Shown in pieces: positions 45,361 to 55,900 of a DNA stretch of 64,000 bases (its first letter is position 1; the number at the start of each line of letters is the position of its first letter). Made by a program: the position numbers and the translations under genes. The notes below the pieces were generated by a model. That model made no database searches. It was not told where the DNA came from and saw only the letters and a program-made list of their open reading frames with translations. This DNA is from CAVQUE01 sp046290435 (GTDB lineage: Bacteria > Actinomycetota > Acidimicrobiia > Acidimicrobiales > UBA8592): positions 124,001 to 188,000 of the forward strand of contig JBKAGO010000033.1 in NCBI GenBank assembly GCA_046290435.1, read 5' to 3'.

Positions 45361-46551
45361 GTGATGGTCCTCCACCTCGCCGCGTCCGCCGCCGCACTGC
45401 GTTTCCAGGAGTCGCCGACCCCGACGACCGACGACGGCGTGTTCGACGACGTCAGCCGCCTGGTCGACGCCTGCGGCGAAGAGCCCGACGGGTTCTGCGA
45501 ATGGGTGTTCAACCGCACCGACAACGAGACCCTGGCGTCAATCGCCAACTGGGTCGTCGACATGCCCCTGCGGGTCATCTTCATCCTCGTCGGGGCGTTC
45601 ATCGTCAAGCGGCTGATCCAGCGAGCCATTCGCTCCTTCGCCGCCCACCTCGTGGAGCAGGCCGAATCCGATCGGATGGCCGATCTCCGGCAGAACACCG
45701 CCGGTCGGGTCCTGCTCTCCAACGGCACCGACGCACGGACCAAGGCCCGCACTGAGACCGTGTCGGTGGTGTTGTCGTCGATCACCAGCCTGGCGGTGTG
45801 GACCATCGCGACGCTGTTGATCCTCGGCGAGCTCGGCATCAGCCTGGCGCCGTTGCTGGCCGGCGCCGGCATCGCCGGCGTCGCCCTCGGCTTCGGCGCC
45901 CAGACCATCGTCCGGGACTTCCTCGCCGGGTTCTTCATGCTGGTCGAGGACCAGTTCGGTGTCGGCGACGTCGTCGACGTCGGCCCCGTCACCGCCACCG
46001 TCGAACGGGTGTCGCTGCGGGCCACGGTGCTGCGCGACGTCAACGGCAACGTCTGGCACGTCCCCAACGGCGAGATCACCCGCGTCGGGAACTTCTCGCA
46101 GCTGTGGTCGCGAGCGGTGCTCGACATCGAGGTCGCTTACGACACCGACCTGCGCCTGGCGCAGGGCATCATCCAACGCGTCGCCGAAGAGGTCTGGCAC
46201 GACCCGGAATTCACCGATGGCGAGATACTCGAGGCCCCCGAGGTCTGGGGTATCGAAACCCTCGGCGCCGACGGCATCGCCATCCGCCTGGTGGTCAAGA
46301 CCGCCCCCGCCCAACAGTGGGTCGTGGCCCGCGAATTGCGGCTCCGTATCAAGGAAGCGTTCGACGACGCCGGGATCGAGATCCCGTACCCGCAGCGCAC
46401 CGTCTGGCTCAACAGCGACGAGCGCCCGGCGCGCCCCGACCCCACCGGCATCGAGGTGCGTCCACCGCGGCGGGCATCCCAGCGGGGGGAACCCGGCGCC
46501 GACCCGTCCCTGGCAGAGACCGCCACCCCCGACGCCGCCGAGGAACGCTGA
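45361..46551 (+). CDS. MscS-family mechanosensitive ion channel
   Basis: 396 residues. An extracytoplasmic N-terminal part is followed by membrane helices (RVIFILVGAFIVKRLIQRAI and LAVWTIATLLILGELGISL) and the pore helix GAGIAGVALGFGAQTIVRDFL with the Gly/Ala packing typical of MscS. The beta domain follows as DQFGVGDVVDVGPVTATVERV and VWHVPNGEITRVGNFSQLWSR. It ends in a ~40-residue Pro/Arg-rich tail. It opens under membrane tension to release solutes during osmotic downshock. GTG 45361 is chosen because of the -10 box just before it; ATG 45364 is one codon later. Confidence 0.93.
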   Translation: MMVLHLAASAAALRFQESPTPTTDDGVFDDVSRLVDACGEEPDGFCEWVFNRTDNETLASIANWVVDMPLRVIFILVGAFIVKRLIQRAIRSFAAHLVEQAESDRMADLRQNTAGRVLLSNGTDARTKARTETVSVVLSSITSLAVWTIATLLILGELGISLAPLLAGAGIAGVALGFGAQTIVRDFLAGFFMLVEDQFGVGDVVDVGPVTATVERVSLRATVLRDVNGNVWHVPNGEITRVGNFSQLWSRAVLDIEVAYDTDLRLAQGIIQRVAEEVWHDPEFTDGEILEAPEVWGIETLGADGIAIRLVVKTAPAQQWVVARELRLRIKEAFDDAGIEIPYPQRTVWLNSDERPARPDPTGIEVRPPRRASQRGEPGADPSLAETATPDAAEER

Positions 46552-46629
46552 GCGCGGCGACGTCGAGCGCTCCGCTCCGACGCGCCCCGTGCACCGCGTC
46601 GGCAGCGGTGCGCTGTCGAGTCCCGGCGA

Positions 46630-47130
46630 TCAGGGGCAGCCGCGGACAGTGTCGAAACCCCGGCCGGGCCGACACACGTCGCGGCCTGCGCCACCGACGA
46701 TGCGGTCGTCGCCCGGTCCGCCGATGAGTCGGTCCGGGCCGAAGTGGCCACGGAGGTCGTCGTTGCCGGGTCCGCCGATGAGGCGGTCGCGCCCTGCTCG
46801 GCCGAGCAGGCGGTCGTCGCCGCCCTGGCCGAGCACGATGTCGTTCCCCCGGCCACCGATCACGAGGTCGTCGCCGCCGCCGGCGCACACGAGGTCGTCG
46901 CCGCCGCCGGCTTCGATCTCGTCGCGGCCGTTCGTGCCCCGGATGACGTCGTCGCCTTCGGTCGGGCGCTGGCCGAGGGCGAGATCGACGGTTACCACAC
47001 GACCGAGGCACCGGTGCACCGGCGTCGCCGTGGGTGTCGGGCTCGCCGTGGGTGTCGGGCTCGCCGTGGGTGTCGGGCTCGGTGTCGGTGTCGGTGTCGG
47101 TGTGGGGGTGGGGGTGGGCGCAGCGAGGGG
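46630..47130 (-). pseudogene. RTX-repeat C-terminal part of the frameshifted secreted protein
   Basis: Out of frame with the upstream delta-60 protein. It reads a Pro-Thr stalk (APTPTPTPTPTPTPSPT), a cysteine-containing spacer, and then at least eight GGxGxD-type calcium-binding repeats (GGGDDLVCAGGGDDLVIGG, GGPGNDDLRG, GGPGDDRIVGGAGRD), ending VRGCP. Insertion of one C in the run of five at 47127-47131 would fuse it to the delta-60/FnIII part. As it stands it has no start of its own, so it is the cut-off tail of a secreted calcium-binding protein. Confidence 0.75.
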
Positions 47131-48632
47131 GAGAACGGTGCGGAGGCGGCCGACGCGGGGCCGGTGCCGAGGCTGTTCGCGGCCTGCACGGTGACGGTGT
47201 AGGTCACGGCGGGGTCGAGACCGGTGATGGTGCAGGAGGCGCCGCTGGTGCTGCACGACGCGCCGCCGGGCGTTGCGGTGGCGGTGGCCGTCGTCGTCAA
47301 GCCGCCGTCGTCGACGAGCTGCCACGACACGTCGGCGCCCGCGATCGCGGGAACGACCGTGACCTGGGTGGGTGCGGCCGGAGGATGGGTGCCGTCGAGG
47401 GCGACGACCGTGGTGTCACCTCCGAAGTTCCCGGCGGTGACGAGCAGCCGGTGGTCGTCGGTGAGGACGAGACCGACCGGCCCTTCGGAGCTCGAGGTGG
47501 GGTCCGGGTCGAACACGACCGAACCGCCGGCGCCGAACGAGGTCACCGGTACACCCGTCGCCGCGTCGAGGCGGCGCACCACCACCGATCCTCCGCTGCC
47601 GATCCGGGCCGAGGTCACGACGGTGCCGTCGCCGTCGACGACGACGTCGCGGCCGGCGGTCGCCTGGCCGCCGACGTCGAAGGTCACGATGCCGTCGCCG
47701 CCACCGAAGCCCGCGTCGAGGCTGCCGCTCGCGGTGAGCCGGACGACGATCTCGTTGGTCGCGCCGACGGTCACCTCACCGACGACGACGATGGCGCCAT
47801 CGGCGGTGGTGGCGACGGCGTGACCCTGGCTCCCGGAGCCGACCCCGAGCGTGAGGACGCCGGCGGTGGCGAAGGTCGTGTCGAGCGAGCCGTCGGCGTC
47901 GAACCTGGCCACGAACAGGTTGCCTGATGGGGCCTGGCCGGTGACGACGATCCTGCCGTCGGGATGAAGCGCGGCGCCGAACACGATCTCGGTGCCGCCG
48001 AGGTCGAGCGTGGCGACGCCGGCGGCGCCGAAATCGGGGTCGGGCGTGCCGTCGGGCAGCAGCCGCACCACGACGGCAACGCCGCCATCGAAGTCTGCGC
48101 CGGCCACGATGATGCGGTCGTCGGGCGCGACCACGACCGCCCTCGCCTCGGCGAACGTCGAGCCGAGCTCGAACCTGCCGTCGCCGGCGAACGTGCCGTC
48201 GACGCTCCCGTCGGGCCCCAGTCGGCTGACGGTGAGATCGTTGGCGTCGGGACCGACGGCGCTTGTCCATCCGACGACGACGTGACCGGTCGACTGCACG
48301 CCGACGTTCACGTCTTGCGCCGAGGTGGCTGCGACCGGTGCGACGCCGTCGCCGTCGAAGGTCGGGTCGAGGCCGCCGTCGGCGTCGAGGCGCGCGACCC
48401 TGGGCTGATTCCCGTCGCGCAGCCCGACGACGAGCTCGCCGGCGGGCGTGAGCGCGGCGGAACGGGCGTCGTTCAGGCCACCGGCACCGTCGTGGAGTGC
48501 GGTCGAGATGCCGTCGCCACCGCCGTAGGCGCCGACGGGATCGCCGGGCGCCGCGAGCGCTCCGGGGACGACGAGTGCCGCAACCGCGACGGTTGCAGCA
48601 GCGAGCAGGATTCGACGGTTCCGCCGTGACAT
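46992..48632 (-). CDS. Secreted delta-60 repeat / fibronectin III protein (frameshifted before its RTX tail)
   Basis: About 546 residues in this frame. A signal peptide (RRILLAAATVAVAALVVPGA, cut near ALA-APG) is followed by seven or so delta-60 beta-propeller-like repeats (pattern RLDADGGLDPTFDGDGV, FDADGSLDTTFATAGV). A fibronectin type III domain comes next (PTQVTVVPAIAGADVSWQLV and YTVTVQAANSLGTGPAS). After SAPFSPSL the frame degenerates into Pro/His/Arg repeats; the true continuation is in the neighbouring frame (RTX repeats). Start ATG 48632 has GGAAAGG upstream. It is probably a large cell-surface or released calcium-binding adhesin. Confidence 0.8.
   Translation of the reverse strand: MSRRNRRILLAAATVAVAALVVPGALAAPGDPVGAYGGGDGISTALHDGAGGLNDARSAALTPAGELVVGLRDGNQPRVARLDADGGLDPTFDGDGVAPVAATSAQDVNVGVQSTGHVVVGWTSAVGPDANDLTVSRLGPDGSVDGTFAGDGRFELGSTFAEARAVVVAPDDRIIVAGADFDGGVAVVVRLLPDGTPDPDFGAAGVATLDLGGTEIVFGAALHPDGRIVVTGQAPSGNLFVARFDADGSLDTTFATAGVLTLGVGSGSQGHAVATTADGAIVVVGEVTVGATNEIVVRLTASGSLDAGFGGGDGIVTFDVGGQATAGRDVVVDGDGTVVTSARIGSGGSVVVRRLDAATGVPVTSFGAGGSVVFDPDPTSSSEGPVGLVLTDDHRLLVTAGNFGGDTTVVALDGTHPPAAPTQVTVVPAIAGADVSWQLVDDGGLTTTATATATPGGASCSTSGASCTITGLDPAVTYTVTVQAANSLGTGPASAASAPFSPSLRPPPPPHRHRHRHRARHPRRARHPRRARHPRRRRCTGASVVW
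47030..47110. repeat. Tandem repeat encoding the Pro-Thr stalk
   Basis: Three copies of an 18-base unit (gtgggtgtcgggctcgcc) pass into hexamers of the ggtgtc type and then G-rich heptads. It encodes the PT-rich linker of the RTX protein and adjoins the suspected frameshift. Confidence 0.8.
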
Positions 48633-48850
48633 CGCGCAGGCCTTTCCGGGACCAGGACCTCCGCTCGCCGGCGTCGAGGATAGCGCCGACTCCGGCAACG
48701 GCCGAGGACCCTCACGACGCCTGCGACGCCGCCCCATGGCCCGACGCCGACGGTGCCGCGTCCCGCCGCAGCGGCCCGTGTCATGGCCAGACGCCCACCG
48801 GTCGGGCCGGTTACAGCCGTCGCCGATGCGCTGGTGCCAGACTGACGCCC

Positions 48851-51800
48851 TTGACTCCGGACCTGTTCTTCCAACCCGAGCTGACCGGGATCGGTCGGCT
48901 CCCGATGCGGGCGCCGCTCGTCGCGCACCCCGACGCCGACGGGGCCCGCACCCACGACCCCGCGGCGTCGCCGTGGTGGCGATCGCTCGACGGCACCTGG
49001 CGCTTCCGCCTGCTCGACCGGCCCGGCGACGCGCCCACCGGCTGGGCCGAACCGGACCACGACGACACCGACGACGCGGGCTGGCGTCCCATCGTGGTGC
49101 CCGGCTGCTGGACCCGCCAGGACACCGGCGACGGCCCGCACTACACCAACATCGTCATGCCGTGGCCGCTCGAGCCGCCGGCGGTGCCGGACCCCAACCC
49201 CACGGGCCTCTACCGCACCAGCTTCCGGGTGCCCAGGGGCTGGCGCAGCCGCCGCACGATCGTCCACCTCGGCGGCGCCGAGAGCCTCGCTGCGCTCTGG
49301 TGCAACGGCACCTTCGTCGGGATGAGCAAGGACTCACGCCTCGCCTGCGAGTTCGACCTCACCCCGCACCTCGTCACCGGCCCCAACACCCTCGCCGTCA
49401 TGGTCGTGCGTTACTGCGACGCCACCTGGATCGAGGACCAGGACCACTGGTGGCACGCCGGGCTGCACCGGTCGGTCCACATCGAGTCCCGTGGCCGCCA
49501 CCACCTGGGCGACGTCGTCCCCGTGGCCGACTACGACCCCGCCACCGGCCGGGGCCGACTCACCGTCACCACCCACCACGGTGGCGAACCCCCGGCGGTC
49601 GGCGCAGCGGTGCGCGTCAGCGTCGAGACCGTCCGCGGCGGCACCGTCGCCGGACCCGTCACGGCCCTCTTCGCGCACCACGACCGCACCAGCCCCCTCG
49701 CCGAACTGGTGTCGGCCTACGCCTATCCAGGGCCCGTCGCCACCGCCACCTTCGACGACCTCGCCGTCGACCCCTGGTCGGCCGAGGATCCCACCCGCTA
49801 CCGCCTCGTCGTCGAGCTGGTCGACCCTGCCGACGCCGCCCCCGACAGCGTCGCCGACGGCGACCAGGCCGTCGCCGAAGCCGTCGCCTGCTGGATCGGG
49901 TTCCGCCGCGTCGAGATCGCCGACCGGCAGCTGCTCGTCAACGGCCAGGCCGTCATGATCTGCGGCGTCAACCGCCACGACCACCACCCCGAGACCGGCA
50001 AGACGCCCACCGTCGACGACCTGCGCGACGACCTGGTCCTGATGAAGCGCAACAACATCAATGCCGTGCGCACCGCGCACTACCCCAACGACCCGGCGTT
50101 GCTCGACCTCTGCGACGAGCTCGGCCTGTACGTCGTCGACGAGGCGAACATCGAGTCCCACGCCCGCCTGTCGTCGCTGTGCCACGACGTCCGGTACCAC
50201 CCCGCCATCGTCGACCGCGTCCAGCGCACGGTGCTGCGCGATCGCCGCCACGCCTGCGTGATCGGCTGGTCGCTCGGCAACGAGTCCGGCCACGGCGCCG
50301 CCCACGACGCCGCCGCCGCATGGGTGCGCGCCGTCGACCCGAGCCGGTTCGTGCAGTACGAGGGATCGCTCCTGCCCGAATGGGGCCAGCTCGGCGACAG
50401 CGACGACCGCCACGTCGCCCCCTCGGCCTCCAAGCGCCTCGTCAGCGACATCGTGTGCCCGATGTACGCCTCGGTGGAGGACATCGTCGCGTGGGCCCGG
50501 TGGGCCGACGCCGACGGCGGCGACGACCGGCCGCTCATCCTCTGCGAGTACAGCCACGCCATGGGCAACTCCAACGGTGGCCTCGCCGACTACTGGGCAG
50601 CGTTCGAGAGCGAAGCTGCGCTGCAGGGCGGGTTCGTGTGGGACTGGCGCGACCAGGGTCTCGCCGCCGTCGACGCCGAGGGCCGGCCCTACTGGGCCTA
50701 CGGCGGCCACTTCGGCGACCAACCCAACGACGCCAACTTCTGCATCAACGGCCTTGTCGGGCCCGACCTCACCCCACACCCGGCGCTACGCGAGCTGGCC
50801 TGGCTGGCCCGACCCGTCACCGTCACCGCCGGCAGCCGCCCGGGTCGGGTCCGTGTGCGCAACCGCCGGTGGTTCACCACCCTCGACGACCTCGTGCTCA
50901 CCTGGCGCCTCGAGATCGAGGGCGAGGTCGTCGACGATGGCGTCGTCGACATCGCCGGCATGGAGCCGGGCAGCGAGCGCTCCGTCGAGCTCGGCATCGG
51001 CCGCCCCTTCGCCGCTCCCGGCGACGCTGCCGTGCTGACCTTCACCGCAGCCACCGCACGGCGGAGCCCCTGGGCTCCGAAAGGCCACGTCGTCGCCTGG
51101 GACCAGGTGGAGGCGGCCACCCGCCGTGCCCGCCGTCGCACCCCCCGACCCACACCTGCGACCACGGCCGTCGACGCGGCCCGCGACGGCGACACCACCG
51201 TGCTGTCGTCCGCCGGCCTCGCCGTCACGGTCGACCACCGCCGTGCCGCCGTCACTGCGGTGGCGTTCGGCGGCAACCAGGTATTGGCCGAGCCCATCGG
51301 CGCCTGCCTGTGGCGGGCCCCCACCGACAACGACGGCGTCGCCCAGGGCTGGATGGCCGAGGTCGCCGGGGTGCGACCCCAGTGGCTGGCATGGGGGCTC
51401 GACCGGTTGGTCCGCGACCCCGTGTCGGTCACCGTCGCCAAGCGCGACGGCGCAACGGGCGTCGTGGTGCGCGCGTGGCTGGTCGGCGCCGACGGGATCG
51501 CGGCCGAGCACCGCACCCGCGTCGACCTCGTGGACGGGAAGGTCGTCTTCGACGAAGACCTGACCGTCCCTGCAGCGTGGACCGACCTGCCACGGGTGGG
51601 GGTGCGTTTCGGTGTCGACACCGGCCTCGACCGGCTCCGCTGGCTCGGCCTCGGCCCCGACGAGACCTACCCCGACCGGCGCGCCGCCGCCACCTTCGGG
51701 CTGTGGCGCTCGACGGTGGCCGACCAGTACCACCCCTACGTCGTACCCCAGGAATACGGCGCCCACGTCGACACCCGCTGGCTGGAGGTGACCGACCGGC

Positions 51801-52048
51801 GGGGGAGAGGGCTGCGGATCGCCGGCGACGAACCTCTGGTCATGACCGCCCGCCCGCACACCGACGCCGCGCTGACGGCCGCCACCACCATCGCCGAGCT
51901 CGCCGACGCCCCGGTGGTCGACGTCCACGTCGACCGTGCCGTCCGTGGCCTCGGCACCGCCGCCTGCGGCCCCGACACCGCGCCTACGCACCGCGTCGGC
52001 TCGGGCCGCCACCGCTTCGTCTGGCGCCTCGGCCCCGCCACCGGCTGA
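48851..52048 (+). CDS. lacZ: Beta-galactosidase, GH2 LacZ-type
   Basis: Cytoplasmic glycoside hydrolase of 1065 residues. Five-domain LacZ layout: N-terminal jelly roll (PELTGIGRLPMRAPLVAHPD, WRSLDGTWRFRLLDRPGDAP), immunoglobulin-like domains, a TIM barrel and a C-terminal beta-sandwich (GACLWRAPTDNDGVAQGW, then GLGPDETYPDRRAAATFGLW). Acid/base Glu478 is in GWSLGNESGHG and nucleophile Glu566 in LILCEYSHAMGNSNGG. TTG 48851 is the best start because LacZ homologues begin just before the PELT stretch; the next in-frame ATG (48905) would cut it. No sugar transporter or regulator is adjacent, and there is no signal peptide. Confidence 0.9.
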   Translation: MTPDLFFQPELTGIGRLPMRAPLVAHPDADGARTHDPAASPWWRSLDGTWRFRLLDRPGDAPTGWAEPDHDDTDDAGWRPIVVPGCWTRQDTGDGPHYTNIVMPWPLEPPAVPDPNPTGLYRTSFRVPRGWRSRRTIVHLGGAESLAALWCNGTFVGMSKDSRLACEFDLTPHLVTGPNTLAVMVVRYCDATWIEDQDHWWHAGLHRSVHIESRGRHHLGDVVPVADYDPATGRGRLTVTTHHGGEPPAVGAAVRVSVETVRGGTVAGPVTALFAHHDRTSPLAELVSAYAYPGPVATATFDDLAVDPWSAEDPTRYRLVVELVDPADAAPDSVADGDQAVAEAVACWIGFRRVEIADRQLLVNGQAVMICGVNRHDHHPETGKTPTVDDLRDDLVLMKRNNINAVRTAHYPNDPALLDLCDELGLYVVDEANIESHARLSSLCHDVRYHPAIVDRVQRTVLRDRRHACVIGWSLGNESGHGAAHDAAAAWVRAVDPSRFVQYEGSLLPEWGQLGDSDDRHVAPSASKRLVSDIVCPMYASVEDIVAWARWADADGGDDRPLILCEYSHAMGNSNGGLADYWAAFESEAALQGGFVWDWRDQGLAAVDAEGRPYWAYGGHFGDQPNDANFCINGLVGPDLTPHPALRELAWLARPVTVTAGSRPGRVRVRNRRWFTTLDDLVLTWRLEIEGEVVDDGVVDIAGMEPGSERSVELGIGRPFAAPGDAAVLTFTAATARRSPWAPKGHVVAWDQVEAATRRARRRTPRPTPATTAVDAARDGDTTVLSSAGLAVTVDHRRAAVTAVAFGGNQVLAEPIGACLWRAPTDNDGVAQGWMAEVAGVRPQWLAWGLDRLVRDPVSVTVAKRDGATGVVVRAWLVGADGIAAEHRTRVDLVDGKVVFDEDLTVPAAWTDLPRVGVRFGVDTGLDRLRWLGLGPDETYPDRRAAATFGLWRSTVADQYHPYVVPQEYGAHVDTRWLEVTDRRGRGLRIAGDEPLVMTARPHTDAALTAATTIAELADAPVVDVHVDRAVRGLGTAACGPDTAPTHRVGSGRHRFVWRLGPATG

Positions 52049-52071
52049 CCCGGCCCGCACGACAGCGCGGT

Positions 52072-52896
52072 TCAGACGCCGACGCTGCGGAGAACCTCGG
52101 CGCAGTCGGCCGGCATCTGCTGGTCGACTGCCGCTCGGGGGGCGAACTCGGTGGTGGCGAACCAGGCCTCGGCCGTCGCGGCGTCGAGGCCGTAGCGGCC
52201 CGTCACCAGCTCGATGCGATCGGCCCGGCCGTGCAGCTCGGTGGCCTCGGCCACCACCGCGTCGATGATGGTGCCGACCTCGGTGGTGCGGCCCAAGAGG
52301 GTCTCGGTGCGCGCTGCGATGACGAACGACGGCCACGGTGTGGGCTCCACGCCCACCCGGCGGAACTCGCCGGCATCGACCAGCGGCTGGGTCATGTAGC
52401 GGTCCCACAGGAAGACGTCGGCCTCGCCCGCGGCGAACGCCTCCCGGGCGCCGTCGAGGCCGCCCACCAGCACGAACTGCGACTCCTCCAGAGGCCAGCC
52501 GTGACGGTCGGCCTGCACGTGGGCCATCAGGTGCGAGCCCGACAACCGCCGCGAGATCGCCACCCGGCGCCCCGCACAGTCGGCGAGTTCGGTGAGGTCC
52601 GACCCCGCCGGCACGTGCACGCCCCACTGCAACGGCGACGCCACATAGGTCTGCACGATCGTGGCCGCCAGCCCGTCGGCGATGGCGGCCACCGTGCCCT
52701 CGGTGAGGATCGACACGACGTCGAGTTCGCCCGCCGCCAACGCCGCGACCATCGCCCCGGTGCCGCCCGGCTGATCGGTCCAGGTGGCGTCGACCTGCCC
52801 GTCGAGCGCTCCGGACTCGAGCGCCAGGCGCCACGGCAGGTTGAAGTGCTCGGGCACCCCACCCAGGCGGATCGGTGGGCCCTCAGGGGCAGGCAC
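52072..52896 (-). CDS. SsuA/THI5-like substrate-binding domain protein without signal peptide
   Basis: About 274 residues with a type 2 periplasmic-binding fold: a first lobe PPIRLGGVPEHFNLPWRLAL, DGQVDATWTDQPGGTGAMVAALAAGELDV in the manner of NMT1/THI5 proteins, GRRVAISRRLSGSHLM, then FVLVGGLDGAREAFAAGEAD and LWDRYMTQPLV. Such domains bind sulfonates, pyrimidines or aromatic ligands. There is no signal peptide or lipobox, and no permease or ATPase gene adjoins, so it may act in the cytoplasm. Start GTG 52896 lies 11 bases inside the end of valS, suggesting coupled translation. Product family is fairly sure, ligand unknown. Confidence 0.78.
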   Translation of the reverse strand: MPAPEGPPIRLGGVPEHFNLPWRLALESGALDGQVDATWTDQPGGTGAMVAALAAGELDVVSILTEGTVAAIADGLAATIVQTYVASPLQWGVHVPAGSDLTELADCAGRRVAISRRLSGSHLMAHVQADRHGWPLEESQFVLVGGLDGAREAFAAGEADVFLWDRYMTQPLVDAGEFRRVGVEPTPWPSFVIAARTETLLGRTTEVGTIIDAVVAEATELHGRADRIELVTGRYGLDAATAEAWFATTEFAPRAAVDQQMPADCAEVLRSVGV

Positions 52897-52906
52897 GGGC
52901 GCCCCG

Positions 52907-55900
52907 TCAGCCCAGCGCGGCCAGGGCCGACTCGGCCGCAGCCAGGTCGGCACGTGCTGCGTCGAGCAACGACCGGGTCTCGTCGACCAGTTCGGGCTTG
53001 GCGTTGTTGACATAGCCCGGATTTGCCAGTCGGCCCTCGAACCCCGCGACCTGCTTGGCCTTGGCCTCGATGACCTTCGCCAGGCGGGCCCGTTCGGCGT
53101 CGGTGTCGAGTTCGTCGACGAGCCCCGACACCAACACCTCGGCGCCCTCGAAGGCCAGCGGGCTGGCCACCGCCGGACGCTCGTCCTCGAGCGGCCGCAC
53201 CGCACCGACACCGGCGAGGGTCTCGACGGCGCCACCACAGGCGGCGATCAGCTCGCGCACCGCATCGGGTGCGTGCACCGTGACCTCCTTGCGGGGCGCG
53301 ACGTTGCGCTCGGAGCGCAAGGTGCGGATCATCGCCGCCAGGGTGTCGCCGCGGTCGAAGGTGTCGACGACGTCGCGATCGGCCAGACGGTCGGCCACCA
53401 CGGGCCAGGCCGCACCGGCCAGCAGGGGAGAAGGCGGCAGGTCGAGCCCGTCGATATTGCCTCGACGGGCGTCCGACACCGCCGGCCACAGCGCCTCGGT
53501 CACGAACGGGCAGACAGGGTGCATGATGCGCAGCACCGTGTCGAGCACCGCGCCGAGCACCACCTGCTGGGTGCGATCGTCGTCGATGGTGGGCTTGACC
53601 GCCTCGAGATAGCGGTCGCAGACGTCACGCCACACGAAGTCGTACAGCGTGTCGGCGTACACGTTGAACTGGTAGTGCCGCAGCGCCCGCTCGAGGGTGG
53701 CCACCGTCTCGTGCAGGCGGGCCAGGATCCAGCGGTCGACGAACCGGGCGTCGGCCGCGACCACGACGTCGTCGCCGGCGGTGGTGCCGTCGAGGCGGCG
53801 CAACGCGAAGCGGGTGGCGTTCCAGAGCTTGTTCGCGAAGTTGCGGCCCAGGTCGAACTTGGCCGAGGTGTTGCGCGCCAGGGGACGTTCGGCGGTGGGC
53901 GTGACCGCACCGGTGGCCACGCCGAAGGCGGTGACCATCTCCTTCGTCGGATCGCCCGGCGAGCTCTGCACCGGTGCGGTGACCACATGGCCGGCAGAGG
54001 TGGTGATGACCTCGGGCGTGAACGCCTGCCCGGTGTGGGGACACACCAGGTCGACCGGCATGCGCACGTCCTGGGTGTCGGTGGTCATCTGCACCAGCGT
54101 GTAGCGCATCGCGTCGGCGCCGTGGCTGTGGATGATGTCGCGGGGGTCGACGCCGTTGCCGAGGCTCTTCGACATCTTCTGGCCGTGCCCGTCCTGGACC
54201 ATCGCGTGGATGAACACGTCGGTGAACGGCAGCGTCCCGGCCCGGAAGTACCGGTTGAACATGACCATGCGGCTCACCCAGAGGGTGATGATCTCCCGCG
54301 CCGTCGACAGCACCGACGTCGGGTTGAACGCGTCGAGCAGCCCCACGGCCTCGGGATAGTCCGCGGGCCAGGGCCAGCCCATGGTCGACAGCGGCCACAG
54401 GCCCGACGAGAACCACGTGTCGAGCACGTCGGGATCGCGGGTGAAGCCCTCGGTCTCGAGCGCCGCGACCAGCGCATCCTCGTCGAGGCTGTCGTCGGTG
54501 CGGGGCAGCCGGCGCAGCGTCGAGCCCGGCGGCACGCACACCGCCTCTTCGATGGTGTCCTCGGTGAGGCGCCGAGCCAGATGCGCCGCACCGGCGTCGA
54601 CCCAGCGCGAGCCGACGGGGACCCCGTCGTCGCCGTCGGTTGCCGCCAAGGCCTCGTGCACCTCGGGCGCGGCGTCGGCCAGGGGCAGGATCCGCACCCA
54701 CACCGGGATCTGGTGACCCCACCAGAGCTGGCGCGAGATGCACCAGTCGCGGATGGTGTCGTGCCAGGCGTGATACGTGCGGGCGTAGCGGTCTGGATGG
54801 AACCGGAGCCGGCCGTCGCCGGTGGTGTCGCCACGCAACGGCACGTCGTCGGGCAGCTGCGGTGCCTGATCCGGATCGAGCGCCCGCAGCGCCGATCCGC
54901 GCAGCCGGTCGTCGGTGACCGCCACGTACCACTGGTCCGACAGCCACGGCTCGATCGGCACGTGGCTGCGGTACGAGTGGCCGACCGAGTGCGTGTAGGG
55001 CCGGACCTCCTCGAGCAGGCCCTGGGCGTCGAACCAGTCGACCACTGCCTGGCGGGCGTCTTCGCGGCTGAGGCCGACGAACGCCCGGGCCGCGTCGGCG
55101 CCGGGGTCGGCGTCGAGGTCCCAACCCCACTGATCGCTGATGGCCCCGTCGGGGCCCATGATGTTGATGACCTCGAGGTCGTGGCGCAGGCCGATCTCCC
55201 AGTCGTTGGGGTCGTGCGCCGGGGTGACCTTCAAGAACCCCGATGCGTAGCGGGCCTTGGCGTCGGAGCTGTCGGGGTCGGCCATGACGACGTGGTCGTC
55301 GGCGACGATGGGGATCAGGCGATCGACGATGGGCAGACGCACCATGGCCCCGACCAGCTGCTCGGCGCGGGGGTCGGCCGGGTTGAGCGCCACGGCCGTG
55401 TCGCCGAGCATCGTCTCGGGGCGGGTCGTGGCCACCGTGACATGGCCCGAGCCGTCGGCCAGCGGATACCGCAGGTACCACATGTGCCCGTCGACCTCGG
55501 TCATCTCGACCTCGTCGTCGGCCAGTGCCGTACGGGTCACCGGGTCCCAGTTGACCAGGCGCTTGCCCCGGTAGATCAGGCCATCACGGAACAAAACGAA
55601 GAACGCGTGGCGCACCGCGGTGGCGCACATGTCGTCCATCGTGAAACGGGTTCGGTCCCAGTCGCACGAGGCGCCCATCGCCTGGAGCTGGTCCAAGATG
55701 ACGGCCTCGTACTCGTCCTTCCACTCCTGGGTCTTGGCGACGAACGCCTCACGACCGAGGTCGAGGCGCTTGATGCCCTCCGACAGCAGGCGCTTCTCGA
55801 CGACGGTCTGGGTGGCGATACCGGCGTGGTCGGTGCCGGGCATCCACAACGTGGCATCGCCGCGCATGCGGTGGAACCGGATCAACACGTCCTGGAGCGT

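Noticed and set aside
47030..47110. CRISPR-like array
   Set aside because: The units are contiguous tandem repeats without spacers and encode a Pro-Thr stalk; no cas genes are present.
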